Positions 1 through 12,300 of a stretch of DNA of 64,000 bases are shown in pieces. The stretch is from NCBI RefSeq assembly GCF_018139145.2, contig NC_059471.1:45872226-45936225 (forward strand), in the 5' to 3' direction. Source of the DNA: Gymnogyps californianus (Eukaryota > Chordata > Aves > Accipitriformes > Cathartidae). The position numbers and the translations under genes are program-made. Under the pieces are notes generated by a model. The model did not search any database and was not told the DNA's origin. It saw only the letters and a list, made by a program, of their open reading frames with translations. Each line of letters opens with the position of its first letter. The first letter of the stretch is position 1.

Positions 1-1919
1 GACAGTAATTCCACTTGCACCAAGACAACCACCTCAAACAGTGGGGGGAGAGCCATTGTCTTACGGAGATCATTGGCATGTACCTCCTAAACGAGGAAAG
101 TAGGGAATAATAAAGGTAAGAAGGGAGAAATATGAAAGAAAGATATACCAAAATGAAAGGGGAGATAAAGACAGGGGTGGAGAAGATAAAAATGCTGCCA
201 TTAAAAAATATTTTTCTGAGCCTTTGTGCCTAACACTTTGCAAACCATGGAACCGCCCTGGTACTTCCTTATCTCTTGTCATCAAGTAGAGCTGGCCAAA
301 ATTTCCTTTTCTGTGGGAAAGTTTTCCTGACAGGGTTGGAGTTTTTTTGTGTTGCAGGGGAATGGCATGTAGATGACGTTTTGACTTTATTATAGGACAC
401 TTTAAAAATGATTTTTCAAGTAAAATCCACACTTGCAAAGTGAAGATTATTTCAGTTGCATGTTTTATTTAGGACTTGGCTACAAAGTTCCTTCTCTACA
501 TTACTTAGAATCAAATTAGTTATGTTTTCCAACTAAATTTAAAAATCTGATGGTAATATTAATATGAGAGGTTTTATTTTAATTTAAAAAACAATCCTTT
601 TTTCAAAGCAGCTCTACTTCCAAAGTTCATTCCTTCATGCTGAAAATCCTATTTATTTTCTCCTACTGTTCACCTCTTTGTGTTTAGTATAGCCTTTATA
701 TTGGTCCATGCTTCCTTTCTTTCTTGCATTTTGTATTTCTTTTAAATAATTTGAATTTTTAAATATTAAACTCCTGCTCTGTGAATTTGACTAGTATGGG
801 CTACATTAGTAATATTAATAGTAGATTGTCTGGTATGAGAAAATGAGTATAAGAGAACTTCTTCTCCTTTCTGTTCTTCATGGCAAATGAGGAAGGGCAA
901 ATACACAAATACATGAACTAAGTTACATAAAAGCTACTGTTATTTGCTTTGCTTTGCTACCAAACACCAAAAAATAAAGGCTCAAACCCGGATGGGCTTG
1001 CTGGTTATGCAGCAACTAACAGTGTCCAAAAACGTTCCTAAGAAATAGCCTCATAAATTTTGGTTGAGAGCTGACTAATGAGCTGATAATCATTTGATGT
1101 GCTCTGTTTGCTTGTCTGACATTTCTTTTTGCAGCGATGAGGGAGTAGTACTGAGTGATGTGGAGCATTGCTTTTTCTTCTGAAGGTTTAAGTCCCCTTT
1201 TTGACGAGGACCAGAACACATCACGGCTAACACGGCGGCTGTGGGCTCTGCCTCGAGCCGTGCCTCCATTGCCCTCTCTCATGGCTGACCTGGGTCTTGG
1301 GATTTTGATTTGTCCATGGACTGTAAATTCAGAGGTACAGGGTGAGTGTGTACGCAACACTGCTGTGAAGAGTGAAGTTGCATAAGTCCTATTTGATGTC
1401 TTTCACCTGAAAGCTGATTAGTCTGGTATTGCTTTCCATAAGGCAAGGCACAAGATGATACATGTCTTTTTCTGAGAAGTTGATAATTTCAATGTGTAAA
1501 CAAAGTTGAAGAGGTATCATCGCCCATTTTCCGGATGAGTATGCGCAGCAAGTTGTTGGGGAATTCAGAAAGACAAGTATTTTAAGAGACTTCTAGTTAC
1601 TTGGCATAATCCTTACTTACATGAGTGGAGATTTTTGTTTTACAGTAGCAATTGGTGTTTCTTGTGACTTTTAACTTCAATATGTCTAAAACTGAAGAGG
1701 AAGGGGGAGAAAGTGAAAGTGGATATGGTCTGACAGAACTCATGCCCTGCATCCCACGTGTGCTGTCCTTTATAAGACAGCCTATACATTTAATGCAGGC
1801 TCAGGAGCACTTCACATGGCAGAAATGAGGTCAGGTTCCTCTTTATAGTAGTAGTTATCTACCTCTTTTCATTCGATATCCTTTTTATGCTGCAGGTAAC
1901 AAAACTTCCCAAAAGTGTT
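1..1919. other. Intron (upstream of exon w1), no gene seen
   Basis: AT-rich single-copy-looking DNA. No exon with CH-domain coding potential and no recognisable repeat was found. It is taken as LMO7 intron because the first half of the CH domain must lie further upstream. Confidence 0.6.
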
Positions 1920-3379
1920 ATTTTCCTCTTTCTTGTGGGAAGCAAGAGATTTGCAGGAAATGGGAGACATTGCACCCATTTTTAAAAAGGGTAGAAAGGA
2001 GAACCCTGGGAACTACCAACCTGTCAGCCTCACTTCTGTGCCTGGGAAGATCATGCAACAAATCCTCCTAGAAGCTATGCTAAGGCACGTGGAGGACAGG
2101 GAGGAGATTTGAGACAGCCAGCATGGCTTCACCAAGGGCAAGTCTTGCCTGACCAACCTAGTGGCCTTCTGTGATGGAGTGACTACGTCAGTGGACAAGG
2201 GAAGAGCTATGGATGTCATCTATCTGGACTTCTGTAAGGCCTTTGACATGGTCCCCCACAACCTCCTTCTCTCTAAATTGGAGAGAGATGGATTTGATGC
2301 GTGGAATGTTCGGTGGATGTGGAATTGGTTGGATGGTCACATCCAGAGGGTAGTGGTCAGCAGCTCGATGTCCACAGGGAGATCGGTGACAAGTGGTGTC
2401 CCTCAGGGGTCCGTACTGGGACCAGTACTGTTCAATATCTTCATCAGTGACATAGACAGTGGGATCAAGTGCACCCTCAGCAAGTTTGCAGACGACACCA
2501 AGCTGGGTGGTGCGGTTGACACGCCTGAAGGACAGGATGCCATCCAGAGGGACCTGGACAAGCTCAAGAAGTGGGCCCATGTGAACCTCATGAGGTTCAA
2601 CAAGGCCAAGTGCAAGGTCCTGCACCTGGGTCGGGGCAACCCCTGGTATCAATACAGGCTGGGGGATGAAGGAATTGAGAGCAGCCCTACAGAGAAGGAC
2701 TTGGGGGTACTGGTGGATGAAAAGCTGGACATGAGCCAGCAATGTGTGCTTGCAGCCCAGAAAGCCAACTGTATCCTGGGCTGCATCAAAAGAAGCGTGG
2801 TCAGCAGGTCAAGGGAGGTGATTCTGCCCCTCTACTCTGCTCTGGTGAGACCCCACCTGGTGTACTGCATCCAGCTCTGGAGTCCTCAGCACAGGAAAGA
2901 CATGGACCTGTTGGAGCGGGTCCAGAGGAGGGCCACAAAAATCATCAGAGGGATGAAACACCTCTCCTATGAGGACAGGCTGAGAGAGTTGGAGTTTTTC
3001 AGCCTGGAGAAGAGAAGGGTCCAGGGAGACCTTAATCTCAGCCTTTCAATACTTAAAGGGGGCTTATAAGAAAGATGGGGACAAACTTTTTAGCAGGGCC
3101 TGTTGCAATAGGACAAGGGATAATGGTTTTAAACTAAAAGAGGATAGATTTAGACTAGATATAAGGAAGATATTCTTTACAATTAGGGTGTTGAAACACT
3201 GGAACAGGTTGCCCAGAGAGGTGGTAGATGCTCCATCCCTGGAAACATTCAAGGTCAGGTTGGATGGGGCTCTGAGCAACCTGATCTAGTTGAAGATGTC
3301 CCTGGTCATTGCAGGGGGGTTGGACTAGATGACTGTTAAAGGTCCCTTCCAACTCAAACTATTCTGTGATTCTATGATT
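1920..3379 (+). mobile_element. CR1 LINE, 5'-truncated, with reverse transcriptase ORF
   Basis: This is an avian CR1 non-LTR retrotransposon in the same orientation as LMO7. The translation shows the typical CR1 RT order: [14 protein letters not shown], then [35 protein letters not shown] and the catalytic F-A-D-D at 2485-2496. It ends in E-K-D-L-G-V-L-V-D and R-V-Q-R-R-A-T-K. The endonuclease and ORF1 are missing (5' truncation near 1920). The 3' end has the CR1 signature repeat ATTCTGTG-ATTCTATG at 3361-3376. Breaks: one in-frame TGA at 2110-2112 and a one-base insertion near 3034. The copy is therefore dead but only moderately decayed. Confidence 0.95.
2161..3069 (+). pseudogene. CR1 reverse transcriptase fragment (302 codons)
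   Basis: This is the longest open stretch of the CR1 copy, covering most of the RT palm and thumb, with the F-A-D-D catalytic motif intact (residues 109-112). The same frame is open upstream from 1915 to the TGA at 2110, where the family usually has Arg, a likely CGA-to-TGA CpG change. After the shift near 3034, the C-terminal CR1 sequence continues in the next frame to about 3290. The fragment has no start of its own, and nothing suggests it is expressed. Confidence 0.9.
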
Positions 3380-6300
3380 TTTTCCAATAAAGAAATGGTA
3401 ATTGCCAGGAAGGACAGCATAATTTTAAGTGATTGTATTTTACTATACTTAAAAAACAAACAAGCAATTTGAGGCACCATGTTCTCGCTGTTTTTGTCGT
3501 GTGTTGTGTGTCATCGTCCCCCGTGTCCGTCGTCTGTGTGTGTCCCCCCCCGATACTTCAGCCTGTTATTATACTCAGCTTGAAACCTATCTGCTCTGGC
3601 AAATGATACAGTTTCATTAAATACTGAAAAACATTTTAATGTATCGTGGTATGTTTACTGCGTTGTTTTAAGTAAGTGCAGTAACATCTTCAGATTTTTA
3701 AAGTGCTTAAACCAGATGAGGACTTCTACCTGACTGTTACCAAGCAGGTGACTAGGATACACCTTAAGTATCTAGTTTTGTTCTGACAAGTACAATTACG
3801 TGGGAGGGGAAACTTTTTTTCTTTGATAAGTGGTCCAGCTGAAGTGCTCAAACAAGTTTTCTGGACATAAAAGAATTTATGTTAGTCTGAGAAAATATCT
3901 TTTCACCTCGGAAGTGACACAGTATTTCAAATGTAACCATCAAACAATGTGTTAAATGTCTTATTTAATGAATTTTAGTGAAATTTTGTCAGTGCTATGA
4001 AAAATGCAATTGGAAATTAGCATGTGTGTTTCCATTGTAAAATTCAGAAGTTTCAGTTGCCATTACTTCAAACTCCTAAGCAGATGTTGCTTCAAATTTG
4101 GGAAAATGATGGGCACACAAACTGGGGGATGAAAATCCTGATTTAAAAAAAAAAAAAATTAAAAAAAATAGAAAGTTATGACTTTTTGTAGCCTTTGTAA
4201 ATTTATGAAGCATTTTGATCATTATGCTTAAGAATTTAAGAAAAGTCTTACTTCTTATATAAAAAGTTTTTAAAATGTTAGATCTCAGAGTACCTCGCAA
4301 AGAGCTGTTTACCATGGTTTCAGTTCTAAACCTGAAGATAGCAGAGCATCGGCAGAGGGAGTTTTAGTGGCTTTCCTGAGGTCAATCAGTAAGTCAGAGT
4401 GGGGTAGGGGTGAAATTTTGACTCTCAGTCCAATTCTCTCATAGACTATACTGTGAACCAAAAAAAACAAAAATATGTCTGACTTGAGTTCTGAGAACCT
4501 AAAACTATAAATTAGCAAATGTCAGGAGTGATACAAGACCTGATAGGAATGTATGTGGAACTATAAATCACTTCTGGTACTCTTTCTACTGTCTTATGGG
4601 AAAGAGGAATGTGGCTTGTATGGAAATACCTCTGTTAGACAATTAAGAAAAGAGGGTTGTGTGCTAGAAAGGAAGTATGGTTATTAATAGTTGGAGATGA
4701 CATTGTTCTGTAGTCTTTCAATGCCTGATAGTGGGAGTATGTAATCTCGGCAGTGGTTTACTGATGTTTTGTGCCCTTCTGCTTGAAAACATATGGTATG
4801 TTTCAGCCTTAGCTCTGAATTTCCTTTAATTGTTTTCTGTTGCTGGCTAAACACTTTGAAATGTAGGGTGTGGGGAAAGGGGAGGTTGATGCAAACTCTT
4901 TGTGACATTTTTTGTGACATTTTTAGTAGCTGCTCAAGAGTTCGATCAGGCAGAATGAAACCCAGGGGCTGGATTGAACTTGACAGGTTTTGGGTGGGTG
5001 ATGATGAAATGAAAAGTATCTAGGAGACATAAGTGGGGAGAAATTATGTGGGTGCAGACCCCAAGTAATGGTGGTTCAACTACTTGCCCTGGTCTCTTGT
5101 CAGGGGACAGTAAGTGCTGTGCTTGTTGATCTCCGTGAATCAAAAGTAGCATTTTGGGAATGCTTTAAACGAGATCATGTCTTCCAAATCAATGCTTCCA
5201 GCGTGTTACTGGGATGAGATGTCAAAATGCTAATTAATTAATTTCAAAATTCTTGTAAACTAACTGTAAAGTAATATGATGGGCAGCAAGAACTTTCTAA
5301 TGTGGAAACTTTTCATCCCTCCTCCTGCTCTAAACCAAAGCTCTGAAAAAGTATGGCCTTTTTTGCCTCAACTTGCCAGCACTTAACAAAATACATAAAT
5401 ATGGTTGCCAAATGAACTGCAAAAAATTTCCATTTATCAACTCAATCAGCTGTAGTCTGTGGTATACTCTGTCATTTGTGTGCTATTTTTATTTCCTTAA
5501 ATAACTGATGACTGTTTCTGTGTTTGTAAAGAAACATTCCTTCCTAACTGGAAAAAAAATGTCAACCACGTAGAAAAGGTACACACCTTAAATCATACTT
5601 GTGACATTTATAATCTGATTTCTCCTGCCTTTGCCAAGGAGGCGTGGTGTTGAGATTTCTTGCAGCAGTCGGCGTTTATCTGTGTTAAATCTTCATAAGC
5701 TGGACACTACAGTGCTTTTTTTTCTCTGGCTTGTCAGATATTTATTGGTGCGCGGTGTTTAAAATTCATGGCAATTTCCAAAGAAAGTAGATGTTAATTG
5801 CAGCGGTGATAACTTTTTCTGTGGTATCAGTGCTGGAGCCGTACAGCTATGCTACTCACTCTTCTGTTTGGTACAAAGTCCTCATACCACATCTTTTAAC
5901 GCCTGTCTGAACACCTCCGCGCCCATGTGCCTGTGCTGAATCACCCTCCTCCGGTGATGTATGTAAAAGATCTATTAAATACGATGCCAACACCAAATGC
6001 TGCTGAATGCAGGGTGCAGAGAAGCTGCAGCTGCGGTGACCGAGCTAGCTTTCTGCGGGGCGTGAGGATGGGGGGAGACACGAGGAAGCCTGGCACTAAG
6101 GCAGATCATCTCCGAACCCGCTTGTTGATCTGGGCGTGCAGGGGGAGCTTCTCTGCACCGTGGGATGAGCCCACATAGGGCAGCAAGGGTTAAATAGGGT
6201 AGTAGGATGCTAGTCCTCTTGAGAAACAAAAGATGTCTGGCTGCTGAAGGAAGTAGAGTTAGAGGAAACTTCCAAATTCTCTTCTAAGAAGAATGAAGTA

Positions 6301-9300
6301 CTAAATCATAGTCTAAAAATCAGGGACTATGTGAATTGAGGATCTGAGGCAACTTGCTGTGTTTCAAGCCCTGCGTACAGAAGGGCTGAATTTAATCTAT
6401 ATCATATTGTTAACCTGCGTGAGCAAAACAGAAGAACTTGTGTATACAAATAAAAAAAAAAAGGGGGGAGAGGAGGGAAGGAAGCTCTGCCAAAACTTTC
6501 AGTGTTTCAAGAACAAGAGGTCTTTACTACTTTTATTACTCATTAGGCTTCAGGGGAGTTTCACCTTTAAGTGGATTACTGTCATTCCAGTTCTGTGTAG
6601 TGGGGTGACTTGGCACTGGAGTATTTTACACACTTCACTTGTAAAGTCTGTTTTGTATAAACCATTCGGGGTGAAAAGCACATCACTTGAATTTTTTTTT
6701 TAATTTTTTTTTAATTATTGTATTATTTATTTTTTTTTCTTGACTTTGACTGGAATGCAAGTAACTGGTGGGAAAGTTAAGGCTTGTCTAAACACGGAAG
6801 TAGCCTGGGATGGTTATTCCATACTGGCTTTCCGAGCCTATACTTTCTTTACAGGAAGAATGCCTGCAAGCAGGCCAGTTAAATTCCCTTTGTCTCGTCC
6901 AAAATGAGATGAAGCTGTGAAGTGCAGAGAGCTCTCTCGATTAACAAAGCATGTCTGCCTGGGGTGCTCACATGCTGTACTTTTGCCCTTCTCCTTTCCA
7001 GCTGGCCTTATTTGGTAGCAGTGACATCCCAGAAACACATCTGCGGTTTACAACCTGATATTCACTCTCCCTTATCAATAAAAGGCTCATTTGGTACATG
7101 TTGTTGCTGTAATATATGGCTGTAAAGTCATAGCGAAGGTTACGCTGTAGCACGGTAAGAGACATGGGCCCGGGAGGGATTTCGAATCACTGGGGACACT
7201 TGGTCCCTTCCTGTGTCAAGCACCTTGAAAGTCGTCAACTTGGAAGTCCTGCTTCAAAAAAACCCCATTAATTTCTGTTGTGTGTTTTCCTTAATCCCGT
7301 TACTCCTGTTGGAAAGAAACTGTGGAGCTCAGTGCTGCAAGAGGTTGCAGGCAGTGGGGTAAGCCGGGCAGAGAAGTCTTCTGCTGGCCGTTACACACAG
7401 CAGTGGGCAGTGCCAGGAGCTGAGGAACAAACTCTGGGGAAGATCCTTCAACCTACACCTTGGTCTTACAGAGGTCCATGACTGGCTGCTGTCATCACAG
7501 ATGGAGTTGGGGTTTGGGGGATGGATGTGCCTTTTTGTCGAAAACCAAAATGTTTCTTATCTAAGGCTGCTTCAGAACATGGTTTCCATAATGGCTGAGC
7601 TCTGCTGAGACCTGTGAACTGCAACAGCAAAGAGGAATGTTCCTTTTCCTGGCTATGATTTACTATTATTTATACTGGGAGCACCAAGGTAACGAGAGAG
7701 TTTATGGAGGAAGTTTCATTCCTGCATTCTGGTAGCAGGAGCACCTGCTTTTTGAGAGGAAGGCTGGAAGTGAATCGTTAAAGAGTTGGTGTCTGTAATC
7801 CTGTGTAGAGCTGGGGCAGGGAATCCTTGTGTCAAGGATCACAGCAATTTATTATTTTACACAATGTGGAAAAACAACGAAGGGCGCATGGAGGGGAGTG
7901 GCAGAGCAATTAGCACCGTTTCTGATCTTTGGCCAATGCAGTGCTCTGTGTACGCTATTATAGGTGGGATAATTTACTGAACAGAAGCCTTGAGGTCACT
8001 CTAAGTCAAATTATGCCTGCAGGATGATTGTTTTAATTATTATTTTTAGTTTTGGGCCCAAAAAAGGAGGAGAAAAGTAGTTTAGTCCATCCAGTCCTCC
8101 TCCCCTTTTCAGATCAAGGTTGAACCCGTTAGCAGCCTTCAGAGAAATATGGAGAGCCGTAGGAACTGGGATCGCAGTCTACAAACGGGATGAGTGGGTG
8201 ACGGGCACTGAGCATACTGACGTGCAAGGCCAAGGTGGTAATTGGGAGTTCCTGGCTCCCAGGCCTGTGGTCAGACCACAAGGTTGGTTCAGCCCCGTTC
8301 CCTGTTCTCCCCCCTTGCCCCTTCTGCCCCCACCCCGCACCCGCAGCCGGTGCTAATAACCGAAACATACCTCCGAGGAAGAGCAGGTAACCCGACTTGT
8401 TCAACGAGCTCCTGCTGTAGGTTTCTTCCCTTACCCCACCTCCCAATATAAACAAAGCGTAGCTGTGCAGTGATGCTGCTGCAAAATGCAGCTCTAAATT
8501 CTGTATTAAACTGATTTGAGCCAGCTTTAGTAGTCAGTATAATGCTGTGTCTATGAGAAACATTTTCTACTTTTAAAAGTACACCTCTTTTTGTAATGGA
8601 AATAGGCCCTTACTTAAGGGAATGAGGGTGCCAATAAAGAGGGTTTGTCATGAATGCAGAGCTGAAGGAGACACAGTGTAAGCTTTCAAGATGACTCCAA
8701 ATGTCTTCATAAATGTAATACTAAGAAAAATGCCTGTCAAATATGATCTATTCAGATGATTTTCAGAATTCTGTAGCCAAAAAAATGCATCAGTCTCTCC
8801 TCCTAAAATGTCAAAAGTTTTTGTGCTAGGCACTGTAGGTACCGGGTGTTTTTTTTCTTTTTTTTGGGGAGCCTGGAAATTGAAAACAACTTCTGGCACC
8901 AAGTCACGGTCTGGATGATGCTGTAATACTTCCACGCAAATATGCTTCACGATCCTGCAAGCATAGGATGCCATTATGAAATTCTGTTCCCATTCTTCAC
9001 CTTCATACTCTGCAAAAAAAAAAAAAAAACAAAAAACCAACCTAAAATCCCCAACAACAACAAAAAAACAAAACGGAGCTTGAATAGCAGTAGAAGTAAG
9101 GGCTTTAACTGAAAAGGTGGGTATTTGCATAAAAGTAGGAGACAACCTGGAGGACTGTCTTCATCTATTGGCCGATGCAGCCAGGAAAAACAAAAACACC
9201 ATGTTAATTAAATTGTTTTTCTTCCAGATGCCAAGTGAATTGAAAGATGTGCCATAACTTGCATGCCTACGAGATCTTGCTGTGTTTCAGTGCATGCATA

Positions 9301-12300
9301 GGGCTTCAGAGAAACAGTTAACTAGGGAGAAGACAGGCTTACCACACAGCCTGACTGCACCCTAAAGAAAGCAAATGTATTTACACGCTTGTTTAAATTA
9401 ATATTCCTGCCCCACCCAGATAATCATGATAATGAGGGGGTTATTTTTTTAATTAAATTGCAGCTCAAATATACAAGCCGAATTTAGCGTGATGTTGCGT
9501 TGCACGTTAGTAGTCAAAATAAGATGGTATTTACACATTCTTACGTGGACACCTCTCTTCTTAATTACCTTTCACTTCATGCTCTTGCACTTTAGAGATT
9601 TTTAAAATTCTTTTTGTATTTTATGCACTGCATGTCCCTTCTCAGGTTGGCTTTTTTTCCCCCCTACTTAAGGTCAACTCTTCCTTGATCCTTTTTGCAT
9701 CTCTACTTTTGTCTTTTCCCTCATTTGCCTGTTGCTCGTGCTATTTTTTTTTTTCTGTTTTAGAAGTGCTCTTTCTTTTTTCTCTGTGTTTTTTAGGTGT
9801 TGAGGAACCTATGTACTTCCCCACTACCACCATCTCACTAGCGCTGTGTGTTTGTCTTCCTTTTCATAGTGCTGCTCTACCTTTGTCTCGAGTTCTTGCC
9901 ATGGTGACATACATTAGGAGCTGATCACAGGTACAAACACAGCACTGCTGCCAGTCATGATCCCTCGATTTTTTTAATTACTTTTAAAAATTATTATTTT
10001 TTAAAGGAAGATGTCCATATTCTCATGCTTTCCCATATAGTGAATGGCTTCTTTGTTCTCTTTGTGGTCTGGAGGATAGCGATGGAAATGAGGAGCCCTG
10101 CAGCGACAGCCCTGCTCTTCCCACTCCATTCACCTGCTGGAGGTACAGAGCCCTGGTGCAGCCCCTTGCCTAGGAGCAGAAGCAGCACTGAGGTCCGGCA
10201 AGGAAGGACAGGGAAGACTCAGCTCTCTCCTCTCCTCCTGTCCATAAGGTTGCAGGAGTGAGAAAGGCAACCCTGCTCTGCTAGGACGTTGGAGGGAGGG
10301 CACGGACCACAGTCTCACTTTCAATATGGGCATGGCATCTTGGCTCCTTCTCAACATTGGTTAGAGGGGGATGCTTTAGCAACAGGCAGAGGGAAGGTTT
10401 TGTGACTAGTGATGCCCCATGGGGACCAGAAAGGCAGGTACATGCCTGAAAGTGTGCGGTATCATTTGTCATTCCTCCGAACGGCAGTATTTAAATGCCT
10501 GCTCGTGGATGACCTGCTTCACACTGTCAGCTCTGTCTCTCCCGTGTTAGGATTTTGCAGAGTTTTTGGGTGCGGTTTACTTTGAAGTTTGAGGCAAAAA
10601 CAAAATGCTGAGCGGTAATAGCTCTACCTAGTCAGCATTCTGCGCTGTGCATTTAATGTAAGTCTGTACAGCGTGTGGGAAATTCAAGTCGTGCTGGGAG
10701 CATCTGAAATGCTCTGCTGTTTCATCATGCATCTGGGGAAAAAAACAGTCGCCCCCCAGTCTCCTTCCAACCTCCCCACCCCCTTCCACCAAAACACTTA
10801 GAAGTAGTAATAACATACCAGAAGTGAATTGCACTTGAATTTTGTGGTTAAGACTTCAGGCTTTATTTTTGTTGTGATTTAAAACCTGTAATTCTATGAT
10901 GCTAATTCCAACTTCAGATGCTCACGGAAATGCACTGATGGAGCTCTGTATTAAAATCATCTAGTTGATTTTTGTCCACGTTATCCCTGGTAGTTCAGGA
11001 GCTTTCTCTTTTAACGGTCAGAAACCTTATGTTTTCTGCATAAATGTATTTGATCTGCCTGACCATGGATCCTTGCTTTTGGACTGGGCAGCTCTTCTCT
11101 TCCATTCTGGTTTTGATTGCCTTGTGCTGGTAGATGGCAGCAGTATTGCCTTTCATGCTCCATTTTATTGGTATAACGGAACCAAGTTCTCCAGTTCTCA
11201 TTATATAGGTCCCTTGTCTTCCCTCATTATCATACTCCTCTTTCTCTGCAACTCTGCTAATTTGAATCTTTCTTAAATTTAAACAGCCTGCCCTCGTTTA
11301 CAGGGATTGGGAACACCTTGGTGGCAGAGGGGGGTTGTGGACACAGGCATGAACCCTTTTTTCTCAAGCATGCCACTTTGGTGACTTGTGGTCGCCAGGA
11401 GATAGGTCTGGTGTGTTGTGCTCCTCCAGGCTTTTGAGTTCTGAATGTTTTAAAAAGAATACTTTTTGTGGAGTACGACGAGATTCAGATTGCAGTATAC
11501 CCTTTTGGAGTTGAAGTGGTAACGACCATTAGTCTTATTAAAGTACAGTTATATTGGTAAAAGGAATAGCATGATGGCTTCTATATTTGAGCGCATTAAT
11601 CACTGAACAATGTTCCTGTTCACACTTCTAATGATAAATCTAATTGCAAGGTTGATAGCTTGTCATTTTTTTTTTTCTGCTTATTTCTGTGGTGCTATTT
11701 AAAATTCATTTTCAGGTTCATTATTCTCGTAGAGTTTAAAATGGCTGCTAGCTATTTTGAGACCTGTAGCTTCCGTGATTTACTATGATGATTAGGGATG
11801 GTCAAGAATAACTTGGGAAGGACGGTATTTAGAAGTGCTGATTTGCTGAAATTATACCTTTTTGTGTCAACATCCAAACCTGAGCAATAGCCTTTTGGGT
11901 AACCTCTCTTGATGCTCTGGGGTGAATTCCAGGCCCTGACAGTCAGAGAGCTGGTGTTGGGGTAGTCACCTGCGAGATGGCAGGCATGATCAAACGACTG
12001 GCTTGGGAGCTGGGGGGAGGCAGATTTTGAACCATGTTTTATCCTGCACGCCAGTGAGCACCGTGAGCAGCTGTGTTCTGCCTCCCGTGTTATCTCCCCC
12101 TGCCTCTGACCTGTTTCTGAAGGTCTTGACTCATGTCGGTGGTGATGTTCTCAGGGGCTGTAAGTGTTATTTATCAGAGGGCTGATGTCTGATAGGTTTA
12201 ATTGCTGTGACACCTTCAAAATTTAATTCTCGTGCGCCAACGGTTTGGTGGTTGTACAGCCGAGCAGCCACTGATGAGTAACTCTTCTGCTTTGTTTTCG

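Noticed and set aside
2188..2742. 184-codon minus-strand open frame
   Set aside because: Lies antisense over the CR1 reverse transcriptase and is a shadow of it.
10965..11276. 103-codon open stretch on the + strand
   Set aside because: TTG start, hydrophobic low-information sequence, no family match; within the range expected by chance in 64 kb.
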